A DNA stretch of 64,000 nt from Paraburkholderia domus (GTDB taxonomy: Bacteria > Pseudomonadota > Gammaproteobacteria > Burkholderiales > Burkholderiaceae): NCBI RefSeq assembly GCF_905220705.1, contig NZ_CAJNAT010000016.1:62001-126000 (forward strand), given 5' to 3'. The translations under genes and the position numbers were made by a program. The notes below the pieces were generated by a model. That model ran no database searches, had not been told where the DNA came from, and was given only the letters and a program-made list of their open reading frames with translations. Shown one piece after another: positions 1 to 8,577 of the stretch (its first letter is position 1; each line of letters begins with the position of its first letter).

Positions 1-400
1 TCATGTGCTTGTGAAAGTCCTGCAAGCCGACCAGCGCCAGATTGCGCGTGGCGATGTCGCGCCGCTGTGCTTTCGGCACGCCCTGAAGCTTCAGGCCGAA
101 CTCGGCGTTATCGATCACGTTGAGCCACGGCAACAGGGCGTGCTTCTGGAACACGACGCCACGGTCGGCGCCCGGTCCGGCGATCGGCGAACCGCCGAGC
201 AGCAGCTCGCCGCTGGTCGGCGCGATGAAGCCGGCCATGAGCGAGAGCAGGGTGGTCTTGCCACAACCCGATGCACCGAGCGCGACCACGAAGTCGCCCG
301 AGTTGATCGTCAGATTGATGTTGTCGAGCGCGTGCACCGTCTGACCGGCCTTGCGGCCCGGAAAGACCACGCTCACATTCTTGACTCTCATGCTTTCCAT
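1..400 (-). CDS. tauB: Taurine/alkanesulfonate ABC transporter ATP-binding protein, 3' part beyond window
   Basis: This is the ATPase of a TauABC-type importer; only the first 133 codons lie in the window. The translated start reads MESMRVKNVS and a Walker A motif GASGCGKTT lies at about residues 42-50, followed by a Q-loop region (VVFQKHALLPW), all typical of the nitrate/sulfonate/taurine ATPase family. ATG at 400 is preceded by AGGAGG with 4 bases of spacing, which decides the start over a second ATG four codons in. The stop of tauA lies 41 bases upstream, so the two are almost certainly one operon, with a permease gene (tauC) expected outside the window. Family assignment is firm. Taurine as ligand is inferred from the TauA neighbour and the divergent TauR. 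Confidence 0.9.
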   Translation of the reverse strand, partial: MESMRVKNVSVVFPGRKAGQTVHALDNINLTINSGDFVVALGASGCGKTTLLSLMAGFIAPTSGELLLGGSPIAGPGADRGVVFQKHALLPWLNVIDNAEFGLKLQGVPKAQRRDIATRNLALVGLQDFHKHM

Positions 401-441
401 GTTGCCTCCTGATTCGACAGAACCGGCTTAAGTCGCTTAAA

Positions 442-1500
442 TCATTTGAGTTTCATTGCCGCTTCGGCATAAGCGGGGGTCACGAACTTCGAGTAATCGG
501 GCAACACCGCGCTGATCTGTTTCTGATCTTTCAGGAAGTTGGCCGTGTCCTTCAGCGCAAACGTCGCGCGGCCCGCACTGCCGCCGCCCAGCCATTGCGA
601 GGACGCCTGCTCCTGGAGCGTCGGGAAGGCATAGAGCGAGAGCGATTCCGGCACGTCGGCCGGCGAGCCGCCGATCATCTTCGCGATAGCGGCTGCCTGC
701 GGCGAAGTGGCATTCCATTGCGCCGGATTCTTGCGGTACTGTTCGTCCGCGTCGGAAATCGCTTTCACGAGTTTTGCCATGAAGTCCTTATGCGCCTCGC
801 CCCATTGGCGATCGACAGCAATACCGTCGAATGTCGGCTTGCCGAGCTTCGACAGGTCGCCGGAAGTAATCAGGACCTTGCCGCTCTTCTTCAATTGGGC
901 GAGCGCCGGATCCCACACGTAAGCGGCGTCGATATCGCCGCGCTCCCATGCCGCGACCAGCTGGTTCGGCTGCATGTTGAGGATCTTCACCTCGGACGGA
1001 TTGATGCCCCAATGTTGCAGCGCGAACATCGTGTGATAGTGCGTCGTCGACACGAACGGTACGCCGATTGTTTTACCCTTTAGATCAGACGGTTTGTTGA
1101 TGCCGGAGCCGTTGCGTACGACCATCGCTTCGGCCTGGTTAATGTTGTCCAGAATCCAGAAGAGCTGCAGGTCGAGACCCTGGCTCACCGCTGCGGCGAG
1201 CGGGCTCGAACCGATCACGCCGACCTTCACGTCGCCTGAGGCCATGGCGGTCGCGACCTTTGCGCCGGATTCGAACTGCCGCCAGTTGATCTTGTAGCCC
1301 GTCTCTTTCTCGATGGAGCCGTTGGCGATGGCAACGACCCATGGGTCGACGATCTGCTGATAGGCTATCGTGACCTCCTTGTCCTGCGCGTGGCTGGCTG
1401 GCGCCACCATGCAGGCGAGCGCGGCGAACGCCGCGACGGTCACACGGCGCGTCAGAGCGCCGAACCAGCGGGACAACTTCGGTTGCATGTCGCTTTTCAT
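442..1500 (-). CDS. tauA: Taurine ABC transporter periplasmic substrate-binding protein
   Basis: A 352-residue periplasmic binding protein of the TauA/SsuA family that captures taurine for the TauBC importer. A signal peptide is visible: basic residues near RWFGALTRR, a hydrophobic stretch and a likely cleavage after Ala-38 (APASHA/QD). The mature part starts with TIAYQQIVDPW and carries family-typical stretches (IGSSPLAAAV, DIDAAYVWDPAL). It is the first gene of the leftward operon with tauB and is divergent from the MocR-type regulator at 1800. The divergent TauR and the neighbouring sulfoacetate genes support taurine over other sulfonates, although an alkanesulfonate ligand cannot be excluded. 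Control by TauR is inferred. Confidence 0.92.
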   Translation of the reverse strand: MKSDMQPKLSRWFGALTRRVTVAAFAALACMVAPASHAQDKEVTIAYQQIVDPWVVAIANGSIEKETGYKINWRQFESGAKVATAMASGDVKVGVIGSSPLAAAVSQGLDLQLFWILDNINQAEAMVVRNGSGINKPSDLKGKTIGVPFVSTTHYHTMFALQHWGINPSEVKILNMQPNQLVAAWERGDIDAAYVWDPALAQLKKSGKVLITSGDLSKLGKPTFDGIAVDRQWGEAHKDFMAKLVKAISDADEQYRKNPAQWNATSPQAAAIAKMIGGSPADVPESLSLYAFPTLQEQASSQWLGGGSAGRATFALKDTANFLKDQKQISAVLPDYSKFVTPAYAEAAMKLK

Positions 1501-1625
1501 TGTAGGTCTCCAGAATGGCCTTGTGGGTACGCGAGTACACGTGAATCCAACGCCCGCCGACGGGGACTTGTCCCAATCGCCGGCAATGGGATGATGCGAG
1601 TATCGTCAGTAAAAAATGTTGCAGG

Positions 1626-1658
1626 TTAGGGCCAGACGTGGCTGATCGTTGAGTCCAC
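1626..1658 (-). promoter_or_regulatory. Candidate TauR operator (two direct repeats)
   Basis: Read on the minus strand, GTGGACTCAA (1658-1649) and CTGGCCCTAA (1635-1626) lie 23 bp apart, about two helical turns, in the tauA/tauR intergenic region. They resemble the CTGGACYTAA direct repeats I recall for Rhodobacter TauR, with two and one mismatches respectively. The consensus is from memory and binding is inferred. A separate GGGAC-TT-GTCCC palindrome lies at 1563-1574. Confidence 0.4.
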
Positions 1659-1799
1659 ACCGCTGCACCGGAATGGGCCGCGGCGCCAGTCCCGCCCGCA
1701 GCCGCCTCGGGGCGGCTGGCAGGCGCTTTTTTGCACGTCCACAATGCCGGTGTCCGCCTTCGTGCGGGCGGGCTCCGCCTACAAAAATCAGGAGAAAGC

Positions 1800-3326
1800 A
1801 TGGCAAGTCGCACCTCGGTGGCCCTATGGAGTCAGCGGTTCCAGCGTTCACACGACTCAAATATGAGCCTCCAGGGCCAAATCCGCCAGATGCTGGTTGC
1901 CGCGATTCTGGACGGCCAACTGCTGCCGGATCACGCATTGCCGTCCAGCCGCGAGTTGGCCGACCAGCTGAGCGTTGCCCGTAATACGGTCGTGCTCGCT
2001 TACCAGCAACTGGTTGAGGAGGGCTATCTGATTTCGCGTGAACGAAGCGGGCATTTCGTCAATCCAGCCATCCTCGAAGGGCGGCACAAATTTGCGCCGC
2101 TGCAGACAGTGCCCGGCCAGGCGGCCAATGAGGCGCTTGCAAAGCCGGACTGGGACCAGCGCCTCAGAACACGGCCGTCCTCGCAGCGCAATATCGTCAA
2201 GCCGGGCAACTGGCTGAGTTACGAATATCCCTTTGTCTACGGACAGTTCGACCAGTCTCTGTTTCCGACCAATGACTGGCGCGAATGCTGCATGAAAGCG
2301 CTGTCGGTGATGGAGATCCGCAATTGGGCGCCGGATTTGATCGAGCGCGACGACGACACGCTGATCCAGCAGATCCGCACCCGCGTGCTGCCGCGGCGCG
2401 GCGTGTTTGCCATGCCGGACGAAATCGTCGTGACGATTGGCTGCCAGCAGGCGCTCTATCTGATCGCGGATCTGCTGGCGAGCGAACGGACCACGATCGG
2501 TTTTGAAAACCCCGGCTATCCGGATGCCCGCAATATCTTCGAGAACCGCAATGCGCGGCTGCAGCCGCTGCCCGTCGATAGTGGCGGCGTGCGCCCGGTC
2601 GAGGACGCCGATCTGGTCGCGCAATGCGACTACGTCTATGTGACGCCAAGCCACCAGTGCCCAACCACGGCCACCATGCCGATCGAGCGGCGTCATGCGC
2701 TGCTGGAACAGGCGCAAGCCCATGACTTCGTGCTGATCGAAGACGACTACGAGAGCGAAAACAACTTCTCAGGCATGCCGCATCCCGCATTGAAGAGTCT
2801 GGATACGGCGGATCGGGTGATCTATATCGGCAGCCTCTCGAAGACGTTCGCGCCTGGACTGCGGTTGGGTTATATCGTCGGGCCGCGTGAACTGGTTCGC
2901 GAGTTGCGCGCCTTGCGGCGTCTGATGGTGCGGCACCCGGCAGCCTATATTCAGCGCGCGTTCGCCACTTTTCTGGCACTCGGGCACCACGATGCGCTGC
3001 TGCGACGGCTCGCTCACGCCTATCGGGAGCGCGCTCAGGCGTTGATGACGGCGCTCGACACGCACCTCCCCGAAGCGCGCTATTTGCCGGTGGGGGGCGG
3101 CGCGTCGTGCTGGGTCGAGGGGCCGCCGTGGCTCGATGCGACACGCCTCGCCGCGGATGCGCAGGCACACGGCATCCTGATCGAACTGGGGCGAGTCTTT
3201 TTCATGACCGGACTGGAGCAGAACCACTGCTTCCGAATGGGCTTTTCGGCCATCAAGCTCGAAAAGATCGATGAGGGCGTGCGCTTGCTAGCGGAGCTCG
3301 TGCGCGCGCAGGCGCCCGAGGAATAG
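1800..3326 (+). CDS. tauR: MocR-family (GntR HTH + aminotransferase fold) regulator, TauR
   Basis: A 508-residue regulator combining an N-terminal GntR winged helix (about residues 20-85, containing LPSSRELADQLSVARNTV) with a type I aminotransferase-like domain. The PLP-binding lysine is visible in the SLSKTFAPGLRLGY motif at about residue 348. ATG at 1800 is chosen because GGAGA lies just upstream (1790-1794); an in-frame ATG at 1731 lacks a ribosome-binding site. The gene is divergent from tauA, the arrangement expected for TauR, which in this family activates taurine genes with PLP bound. A general MocR identity is certain; the TauR identity rests mainly on position. Confidence 0.88.
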   Translation: MASRTSVALWSQRFQRSHDSNMSLQGQIRQMLVAAILDGQLLPDHALPSSRELADQLSVARNTVVLAYQQLVEEGYLISRERSGHFVNPAILEGRHKFAPLQTVPGQAANEALAKPDWDQRLRTRPSSQRNIVKPGNWLSYEYPFVYGQFDQSLFPTNDWRECCMKALSVMEIRNWAPDLIERDDDTLIQQIRTRVLPRRGVFAMPDEIVVTIGCQQALYLIADLLASERTTIGFENPGYPDARNIFENRNARLQPLPVDSGGVRPVEDADLVAQCDYVYVTPSHQCPTTATMPIERRHALLEQAQAHDFVLIEDDYESENNFSGMPHPALKSLDTADRVIYIGSLSKTFAPGLRLGYIVGPRELVRELRALRRLMVRHPAAYIQRAFATFLALGHHDALLRRLAHAYRERAQALMTALDTHLPEARYLPVGGGASCWVEGPPWLDATRLAADAQAHGILIELGRVFFMTGLEQNHCFRMGFSAIKLEKIDEGVRLLAELVRAQAPEE

Positions 3327-3338
3327 GCGGCTGAACGA

Positions 3339-3357
3339 GCGGCGCCGCAAGCGCCGC
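3339..3357. terminator. GC-rich hairpin between convergent tauR and iclR
   Basis: GCGGCG (3339-3344) and CGCCGC (3352-3357) form a short stem between the stop codons of two convergent genes. There is no T-tract, so a terminator role is only suggested by position. Confidence 0.25.
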
Positions 3358-3391
3358 AATCAGCATCGCCACAAACGGCACAACAAGCGGG

Positions 3392-4144
3392 CTAGAACGT
3401 TTTGGCGAGCTGCTGAGCGGCTTCCTGCAGACGCGGCACGAACTCGAGGGCGCGCGACAGCGGCGCCCGCGAGACCGGCGCATGAACGGCGATTGCCGCG
3501 ATGCAGGTGTTGTTCTCATCCATTACTGGCGCGGCCACGCACGCGATACCGGCGACAAATTCCTCATTGTCGATGGCGATGCGCTTGTGCGCGGTGCGGT
3601 CGAGTTCCGCTTCGAGCAGTTCGGGATCCGTGATGGTATTCGGCGTGAAGCGTTCGAGCTTCAGCGTGCGGACGAGGGCGCTGCGTTGTTCGCGTGGCAG
3701 CATGGCCAGCAGCAGCTTGCCGCTCGCGCTGCAATGCGCCGGCACGTGCGAGCCGGGCTTGAGATCGAGCCGCAACGGCCAGGGCGCTTCAAGCCTGTCG
3801 AGATACAGCACCTCGGTTTCGTGCAGCATCGTGAGGTTGCAGGTCTCGCCCAGATCGGCAACCAGGTTCGACAGGATGGCATGCCGCAGCCGGCGGGCAC
3901 CCGAGTGCATCATGACGCCCAGACCGAGTTGTGCGAGACGCGGGCCGATCACGTACGCGTTTTTTTGACCCGGTTCGCGGATCACAAGGCCACCGGCCTC
4001 GAGCGAAGCCAGCATGCGGTGCAGCGAGGCCTTCGGCAGGTCGACGTCCTGGGCAATGTCGGCAAGCGACACCGGACCTTCGGCGCGCACGAGATGCTCG
4101 AGCAGGGCGAACGCGCGCAGGGTAGGAGTATCCGCTTTAGTCAT
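3392..4144 (-). CDS. IclR-family transcriptional regulator
   Basis: A 250-residue IclR protein: N-terminal winged helix (about residues 6-70, with SLADIAQDVDLPKASLHRML) followed by the IclR ligand domain with the conserved segment HCSASGKLLLA and a C-terminal AAPVMDENN region. ATG at 4144 (MTKADTPTLRAF) is preferred to the upstream in-frame ATG at 4252, because IclR homology begins there. It is clearly paralogous to the next gene, sharing GETCNLTML, GSHVP and HCSASGKLLL. Both are leftward, head-to-tail, and stand beside sauS. One or both probably correspond to SauR of the sulfoacetate system; which one is undecided. Confidence 0.85.
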   Translation of the reverse strand: MTKADTPTLRAFALLEHLVRAEGPVSLADIAQDVDLPKASLHRMLASLEAGGLVIREPGQKNAYVIGPRLAQLGLGVMMHSGARRLRHAILSNLVADLGETCNLTMLHETEVLYLDRLEAPWPLRLDLKPGSHVPAHCSASGKLLLAMLPREQRSALVRTLKLERFTPNTITDPELLEAELDRTAHKRIAIDNEEFVAGIACVAAPVMDENNTCIAAIAVHAPVSRAPLSRALEFVPRLQEAAQQLAKTF

Positions 4145-4147
4145 GTC

Positions 4148-4172
4148 TGCCGTTCCGGAAAATGGATCGGCA
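4148..4172 (-). promoter_or_regulatory. Imperfect inverted repeat just upstream of the first iclR gene
   Basis: TGCCGTTCC (4148-4156) and GGATCGGCA (4164-4172) form 9-bp arms with one mismatch and a 7-bp spacer, ending 4 bases before the start codon at 4144. A repressor bound here would block translation initiation or early transcription, so autoregulation is a possibility. Function is inferred from position only. Confidence 0.3.
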
Positions 4173-4380
4173 TCATTGTAGCGCGTGGCCTTACCGGTGG
4201 TGGTTTTGGCGGGGCTGGGGCGGTTTCGGGGCGTAATTTCAGCGCGGATCATCCCGTTTTTCGGAATGTGGTGCGGCGCGACAGCACGGGGTGTGAATGC
4301 GCGTTTGAAGGGGGGGCGGAGGGGTTTCCGGCCCTGCGTTGCGGGTCGCTACTCCTATTTCGGCCGCCATCTCCTGCGCG

Positions 4381-5145
4381 CTACTGCCGGAATGTCTTGG
4401 CGGTTTCCTCCGCGGCGAGCCGCAAATCGGGCAGGAAGGCCAGCAGATCGTCGAGTACGACCCGCCCGACCGGCGCCTGCACGGCGATGGCCGCGCAGGC
4501 GCGATTGCGGTCCAGCATGACCGGCACGGCGATCGCGATGAGCCCTTGTAAGTGTTCCTGATTGTTGATTGCGAGCTGGCGCCGTCGCGTGATGGTCAAT
4601 TCCTTGCGCAACTCGCCTCTGTCCGTAATCGTCCGCTCGGAATAGGCGCGCAGCGGCAAGGTTTCGATGACCCGTTCGCGCCTGTCCTTGGGAAGAAAGC
4701 TGAGCAACAGCTTGCCGCTTGCCGAACAGTGCAGCGGAACATGCGAACCCGGCTGAAGGTGCATGCGCAGCGGCCACTCCGTTTCCACCCGGTCCACATA
4801 GACTACGTCGTTGCCGGCCAGCATCGTCAGATTGCAGGTCTCGCCGATCTTAGCCACCAGTTGTTCAAGCAGCACATGGCGGGCGGCGGCCGGCCCCGCA
4901 TGCATCAGCACATTGACCGCCAGCATGCGCACGCGCGGCGAACACTCGTACAGCCGGTCGCCGGCGCTGCGCGTGACCAGCCATGCATCCATCAACTGCA
5001 CCAGAATGCGGTGCACGGTCTGCTTGGGCAGTTCGAGGGCATGGACGAGATCCGTCATGGAAAGCGGGCCGCTTGCCTCAGCCAAGGTTTCGAGTACGCG
5101 AAATGCACGTACGGCTGCCGCATTCGATTGATTCGACGTCGCCAC
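4381..5145 (-). CDS. sauR: IclR-family regulator, probable SauR
   Basis: A 254-residue IclR protein with the winged helix at about residues 10-75 (MTDLVHALELPKQTVHRIL) and a ligand domain with HCSASGKLLLSFLP. The start is GTG at 5145, preceded by GGAGGAGG. It is divergent from sauS, with an 11-bp inverted repeat in the shared intergenic region. In Cupriavidus necator the sulfoacetate cluster sauRSTU has an IclR regulator divergent from or beside sauS, so this copy is the better SauR candidate. The duplication with the gene at 3392 is unexplained; the second copy may respond to a related ligand such as sulfoacetaldehyde. Confidence 0.75.
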   Translation of the reverse strand: MATSNQSNAAAVRAFRVLETLAEASGPLSMTDLVHALELPKQTVHRILVQLMDAWLVTRSAGDRLYECSPRVRMLAVNVLMHAGPAAARHVLLEQLVAKIGETCNLTMLAGNDVVYVDRVETEWPLRMHLQPGSHVPLHCSASGKLLLSFLPKDRRERVIETLPLRAYSERTITDRGELRKELTITRRRQLAINNQEHLQGLIAIAVPVMLDRNRACAAIAVQAPVGRVVLDDLLAFLPDLRLAAEETAKTFRQ

Positions 5146-5198
5146 GCTGCCTCCTCCATGTCGGATTTATAAGTTGGATTGTGCATCGGTCTGGTTAG

Positions 5199-5226
5199 TT
5201 TTCGGGACTATGGAAAGTCCCGAAAA
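5199..5226. promoter_or_regulatory. Perfect 11-bp inverted repeat, candidate IclR operator
   Basis: TTTTCGGGACT (5199-5209) and AGTCCCGAAAA (5216-5226) are perfect inverted arms with a 6-bp spacer in the iclR/sauS intergenic region. A further half-site CGGGACT is present at 5276-5282. Its symmetry and place between divergent genes fit an operator controlling both. No T-tract follows, so a terminator is less likely. Confidence 0.6.
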
Positions 5227-5346
5227 TTGCACTTTTCGATTCTCGCCAGCTTGGCGCGAGGGATAGTTCAGAAAACGGGACTCCGAAGCATGAACGGAAC
5301 ATTAGATTGGTATCAACACCCATCTTTTCCGTCCGGAGTGAATCGT

Positions 5347-6792
5347 ATGAACGTCAGGGCCACAGAAGCCGAAGCCACACATGCCAGCGCGCACGGCGAA
5401 GTCGAGCGCGTCGTTGCGTCGCTGGTTGCGCGTGCGCGGGCCGCACAACGCGTATTCGAGGTCGCGGGACAAGACGTGCTCGATACCGCCGCCGCCGCCG
5501 CCGCGTGGGCGATCATGGAGCCCGCTCGCAACCGGCAGCTTGCCGAACTGGCGGTGCGCGACACCGGTCTCGGCAACGCGGACGACAAGTTTCGCAAGAA
5601 CTACCGCAAGACGCTCGGCCTGTTGCGCGATCTGCGCGGGCAGAAGACCACGGGTGTGATCGAACGACATGACGCCACCGGCATCGTCGAGATCGCGCGG
5701 GCTGTCGGCGTGGTGGCGGCGATCACGCCGTCCACCAATCCGGCGGCCACGCCCATCAACAAGATCGTCAACGCCCTCAAATGCGGCAATGCCGTCATTG
5801 TGGCGCCGTCGCCCAAGGGCTATTCGTCGTGCGCGCTGCTGATCGATTTCATTCACGCGCAATTCGCCAGAGTCGGGCTCTCGGCCGACCTCGTCCAGAT
5901 GTTGCCCACGCCGATCAGCAAGGCGGCCACCGCTGAACTGATGCGGCAGTGCGATCTGGTTGTGGCAACCGGGTCGCAGGCGAATGTGAGGATGGCCTAC
6001 GCAAGCGGGACGCCCGCGTTCGGCGTGGGCGCGGGGAACGTGGCGTCGATCGTCACCGCGTCTGCCGATCTGCACGATGCAGCGCACAAGATTGCACGCT
6101 CGAAAACGTTCGACAACGCCACGAGCTGTTCATCCGAGAACAGCGTCGTCATCGAAGCCGCGGTGTACGCAGACATGCTGGCCGAGCTGACCGCCTGCGG
6201 CGGCGTGATGCTCGACGCCGCGCAAAAGGCACGGCTGCAGGCCGCGATGTGGTCAGACGGAAAGCTGTCGGCACACTGCACCGCGCGCTCGGCCACGGAG
6301 ATTGCGCGGGCGGCGGGCCTCGACGACATTGCCGCACAGGAGCCCGCTTTCATGATGGTGGAGGAAACCGGCTTCGGCGCTGACTACCCCTTCTCAGGCG
6401 AGAAGCTCGCGCCGGTGTTGACCGTTTATCGCGCGGAAACCTTCGACGCCGCGTCCGACATCGTGCGCGGCATCTATGGCTACATGGGAGCAGGGCACTC
6501 GGTCGGCCTGCATTCCACCGACCCTGGACAGGCGGAGCGGCTCGGTTCGACGCTGCCGGTTGCGCGCGTGATCGTGAATCAGGCGCATTGCCTCGCAACC
6601 GGCGGCAACTTCGATAACGGCTTGCCATTCTCGCTCTCGATGGGATGCGGGACATGGGGCCGCAACAATTTCTCGAGCAATCTCAACTTTCACCATTACC
6701 TGAACATCACGCGCGTGGCCTACCCGATCGAGGAGCGCGTGCCCGAACTCGACGACGTACTCGGCGATTTCTTCGGGAGGTATGGAAAATGA
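5347..6792 (+). CDS. sauS: Acylating aldehyde dehydrogenase, sulfoacetaldehyde dehydrogenase
   Basis: A 481-residue CoA-acylating aldehyde dehydrogenase (EutE/AdhE-N type). In sulfoacetate catabolism this enzyme reduces sulfoacetyl-CoA to sulfoacetaldehyde. The catalytic cysteine is visible at about residue 261 in NATSCSSENS, and the family segments AITPSTNPAATPINKIVNAL and GAGNVASIV are present. ATG at 5347 is chosen because GGAG lies 8 bases upstream; the longer in-frame extension from 5179 crosses the inverted repeat and looks non-coding. The stop overlaps the start of the next gene as ATGA, so the two are translationally coupled. Family is certain; the sulfoacetaldehyde assignment comes from the sauT, sauU and IclR neighbours and the adjacent taurine genes. 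Confidence 0.85.
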   Translation: MNVRATEAEATHASAHGEVERVVASLVARARAAQRVFEVAGQDVLDTAAAAAAWAIMEPARNRQLAELAVRDTGLGNADDKFRKNYRKTLGLLRDLRGQKTTGVIERHDATGIVEIARAVGVVAAITPSTNPAATPINKIVNALKCGNAVIVAPSPKGYSSCALLIDFIHAQFARVGLSADLVQMLPTPISKAATAELMRQCDLVVATGSQANVRMAYASGTPAFGVGAGNVASIVTASADLHDAAHKIARSKTFDNATSCSSENSVVIEAAVYADMLAELTACGGVMLDAAQKARLQAAMWSDGKLSAHCTARSATEIARAAGLDDIAAQEPAFMMVEETGFGADYPFSGEKLAPVLTVYRAETFDAASDIVRGIYGYMGAGHSVGLHSTDPGQAERLGSTLPVARVIVNQAHCLATGGNFDNGLPFSLSMGCGTWGRNNFSSNLNFHHYLNITRVAYPIEERVPELDDVLGDFFGRYGK

Positions 6793-8453
6793 AGACGCCT
6801 CGCACAATTCGCGCACTGATTGACGCGCGCGCTGCGCAGTATCCCGACCAGCCGTTCCTGCTGGCGGCCCCTGAATGCGCTGAGGACGGCGGCGCTTCCC
6901 CGCATGCCGATGTGTTGACCTTCGCGAAACTGCGCGACGATTGCCGCGCGCTTGAGCGGTACTTTCACGAAGCAGGCTTGCAGGCCGGCGATGTCGTTTC
7001 GGTTTATATGGGCAACGGTATCCATACGGCAAGGCTGCTGCTCGCGGCGATGTACAGCGGGCTCGTCGCCAACCCGCTCAATCTGTTGTGCCAGCCGTCG
7101 CAGTTGCGCTACATCGTGGAGCATTCGGACACGCGCATGGTCTTCGTCTCCAACGATACGCACGCGGCCATGGCGAGCGCGATCGCCGGGTTGCGCGAGC
7201 AGGGCATTACCCGCACCGTAGCGCTGATCCAGACAGCGCCCGATGCCACCGTTGCGCCTGCGCCGGCTTGCGTCGAACCCGCGCTGGTGGAAACGGCAGG
7301 GGCTGCCGTCGCGCACATGGCATCGACAGAGGATGTGCGTTGTGCGCCACCAATCGCCGCCGGGGATGTTCAAGCGTCGTCAACCGGCGAGCCAGATGCG
7401 AGCGATGTGGCGCTGCTGATGTATACGTCCGGCACCACGGGCGCGCCGAAGGGCGTCCTGCTGGCCCATCGAAACCTGCTGGCCAACGCGCGCAATATTT
7501 CGCACGAACACCGGCTCGGCACCAGCGACCGGGTCTTCGCCGCGTTGCCGCTTTATCACATCAACGGTCTCGTCGTCACGCTGCTTGCGCCGCTGTTTCA
7601 TGGCGGCTCGGTGGTCATGACGCCGCGCTTTTCCGGCCGTACCTACTGGCGCGACGTTGCGCGCCACGGTTGCACATGGATCAACGTGGTGCCGACGATC
7701 GTCGCCTATCTGCTCAACAACGACGAACCGTGCACGTTCGACTTGTCCGCGCTGAGATTCTGCCGCAGCGCATCGGCGGCGCTGCCCGTCGAGCATCATC
7801 GCGCGTTCGAGGCACGTTTCGGGGTCGGCATCATCGAAACGATGGGGATGACCGAAACCGCCGCACCTGTGTTCAGTAATCCATATGAACAGGAGAGCCG
7901 AAAAATAGGCAGTATCGGCCTGCCTTCAGGTGGTGAAGCAAAGGTGATCGACCGTGATGGCCGCGAATGCGCGCCCAACGAATGCGGCGAACTGGTGTTG
8001 CGCGGCGAGCAGGTGATGAGCGGCTATTACAAACGCCCTGGGGAAACGCGCGAGGCCTTCACCGCCGACGGCTGGCTGCGCACTGGCGACCTCGGCTATC
8101 GCGACAGCGACGGTTACTTCTACATCAACGGGCGTGCGAAGGAATTGATCATCAAGGGTGGCGAAAACATTGCCCCGCGCGAGATCGATGAAGCGTTGCT
8201 CAAACACCCCGGCGTGCTGGATGCGGCGGTGGTGGGCGTGCCGGATGCCGCTTACGGGCAGGAGATCGTCGCTTTCATCGTGCCTCGCGCAGGGCTTGGG
8301 CAGGAGCAGGGCGCGCTCGATATCGCGGATCTGCGTGAGCATTGCGTGCGCGAACTGGGCCGCTACAAGACGCCGAAGGAGTTTCGCTTCGTCACGGAAC
8401 TGCCTCGTGGACCCTCGGGCAAGGTGCAGCGCCTGAAGCTCGTGCCTACCTGA
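6789..8453 (+). CDS. sauT: AMP-forming acyl-CoA ligase, sulfoacetate-CoA ligase
   Basis: A 554-residue member of the acyl-activating (ANL) family, proposed to make sulfoacetyl-CoA from sulfoacetate, ATP and CoA. The phosphate loop MYTSGTTGAPKGV lies at about residues 210-222, the hinge region reads NGRAKELIIKGGENIAPREI, and the C-terminal catalytic lysine motif reads PSGKVQR. ATG at 6789 overlaps the sauS stop by four bases; upstream in-frame starts lie inside sauS. An insertion of about 50 residues rich in Ala, Pro and Asp (about residues 150-200) precedes the phosphate loop, longer than I would expect in this family. Substrate is inferred from synteny with C. necator sauST. Confidence 0.83.
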   Translation: MKTPRTIRALIDARAAQYPDQPFLLAAPECAEDGGASPHADVLTFAKLRDDCRALERYFHEAGLQAGDVVSVYMGNGIHTARLLLAAMYSGLVANPLNLLCQPSQLRYIVEHSDTRMVFVSNDTHAAMASAIAGLREQGITRTVALIQTAPDATVAPAPACVEPALVETAGAAVAHMASTEDVRCAPPIAAGDVQASSTGEPDASDVALLMYTSGTTGAPKGVLLAHRNLLANARNISHEHRLGTSDRVFAALPLYHINGLVVTLLAPLFHGGSVVMTPRFSGRTYWRDVARHGCTWINVVPTIVAYLLNNDEPCTFDLSALRFCRSASAALPVEHHRAFEARFGVGIIETMGMTETAAPVFSNPYEQESRKIGSIGLPSGGEAKVIDRDGRECAPNECGELVLRGEQVMSGYYKRPGETREAFTADGWLRTGDLGYRDSDGYFYINGRAKELIIKGGENIAPREIDEALLKHPGVLDAAVVGVPDAAYGQEIVAFIVPRAGLGQEQGALDIADLREHCVRELGRYKTPKEFRFVTELPRGPSGKVQRLKLVPT

Positions 8454-8577
8454 CGGCACGCGGCGGCAAGCATAGGAGGAGGGCGCGCGTCTAGGCGCAC
8501 GCGACTCGACGCAGTACGACGTGCGAATCGAACACCACAGACGCGAACGGCGTCACATAAGAGATACAGGAGACAGC

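Noticed and set aside
5179..5346. Extension of the sauS frame by 56 codons.
   Set aside because: It runs through the inverted-repeat operator, lacks homology, and a good ribosome-binding site marks ATG 5347.
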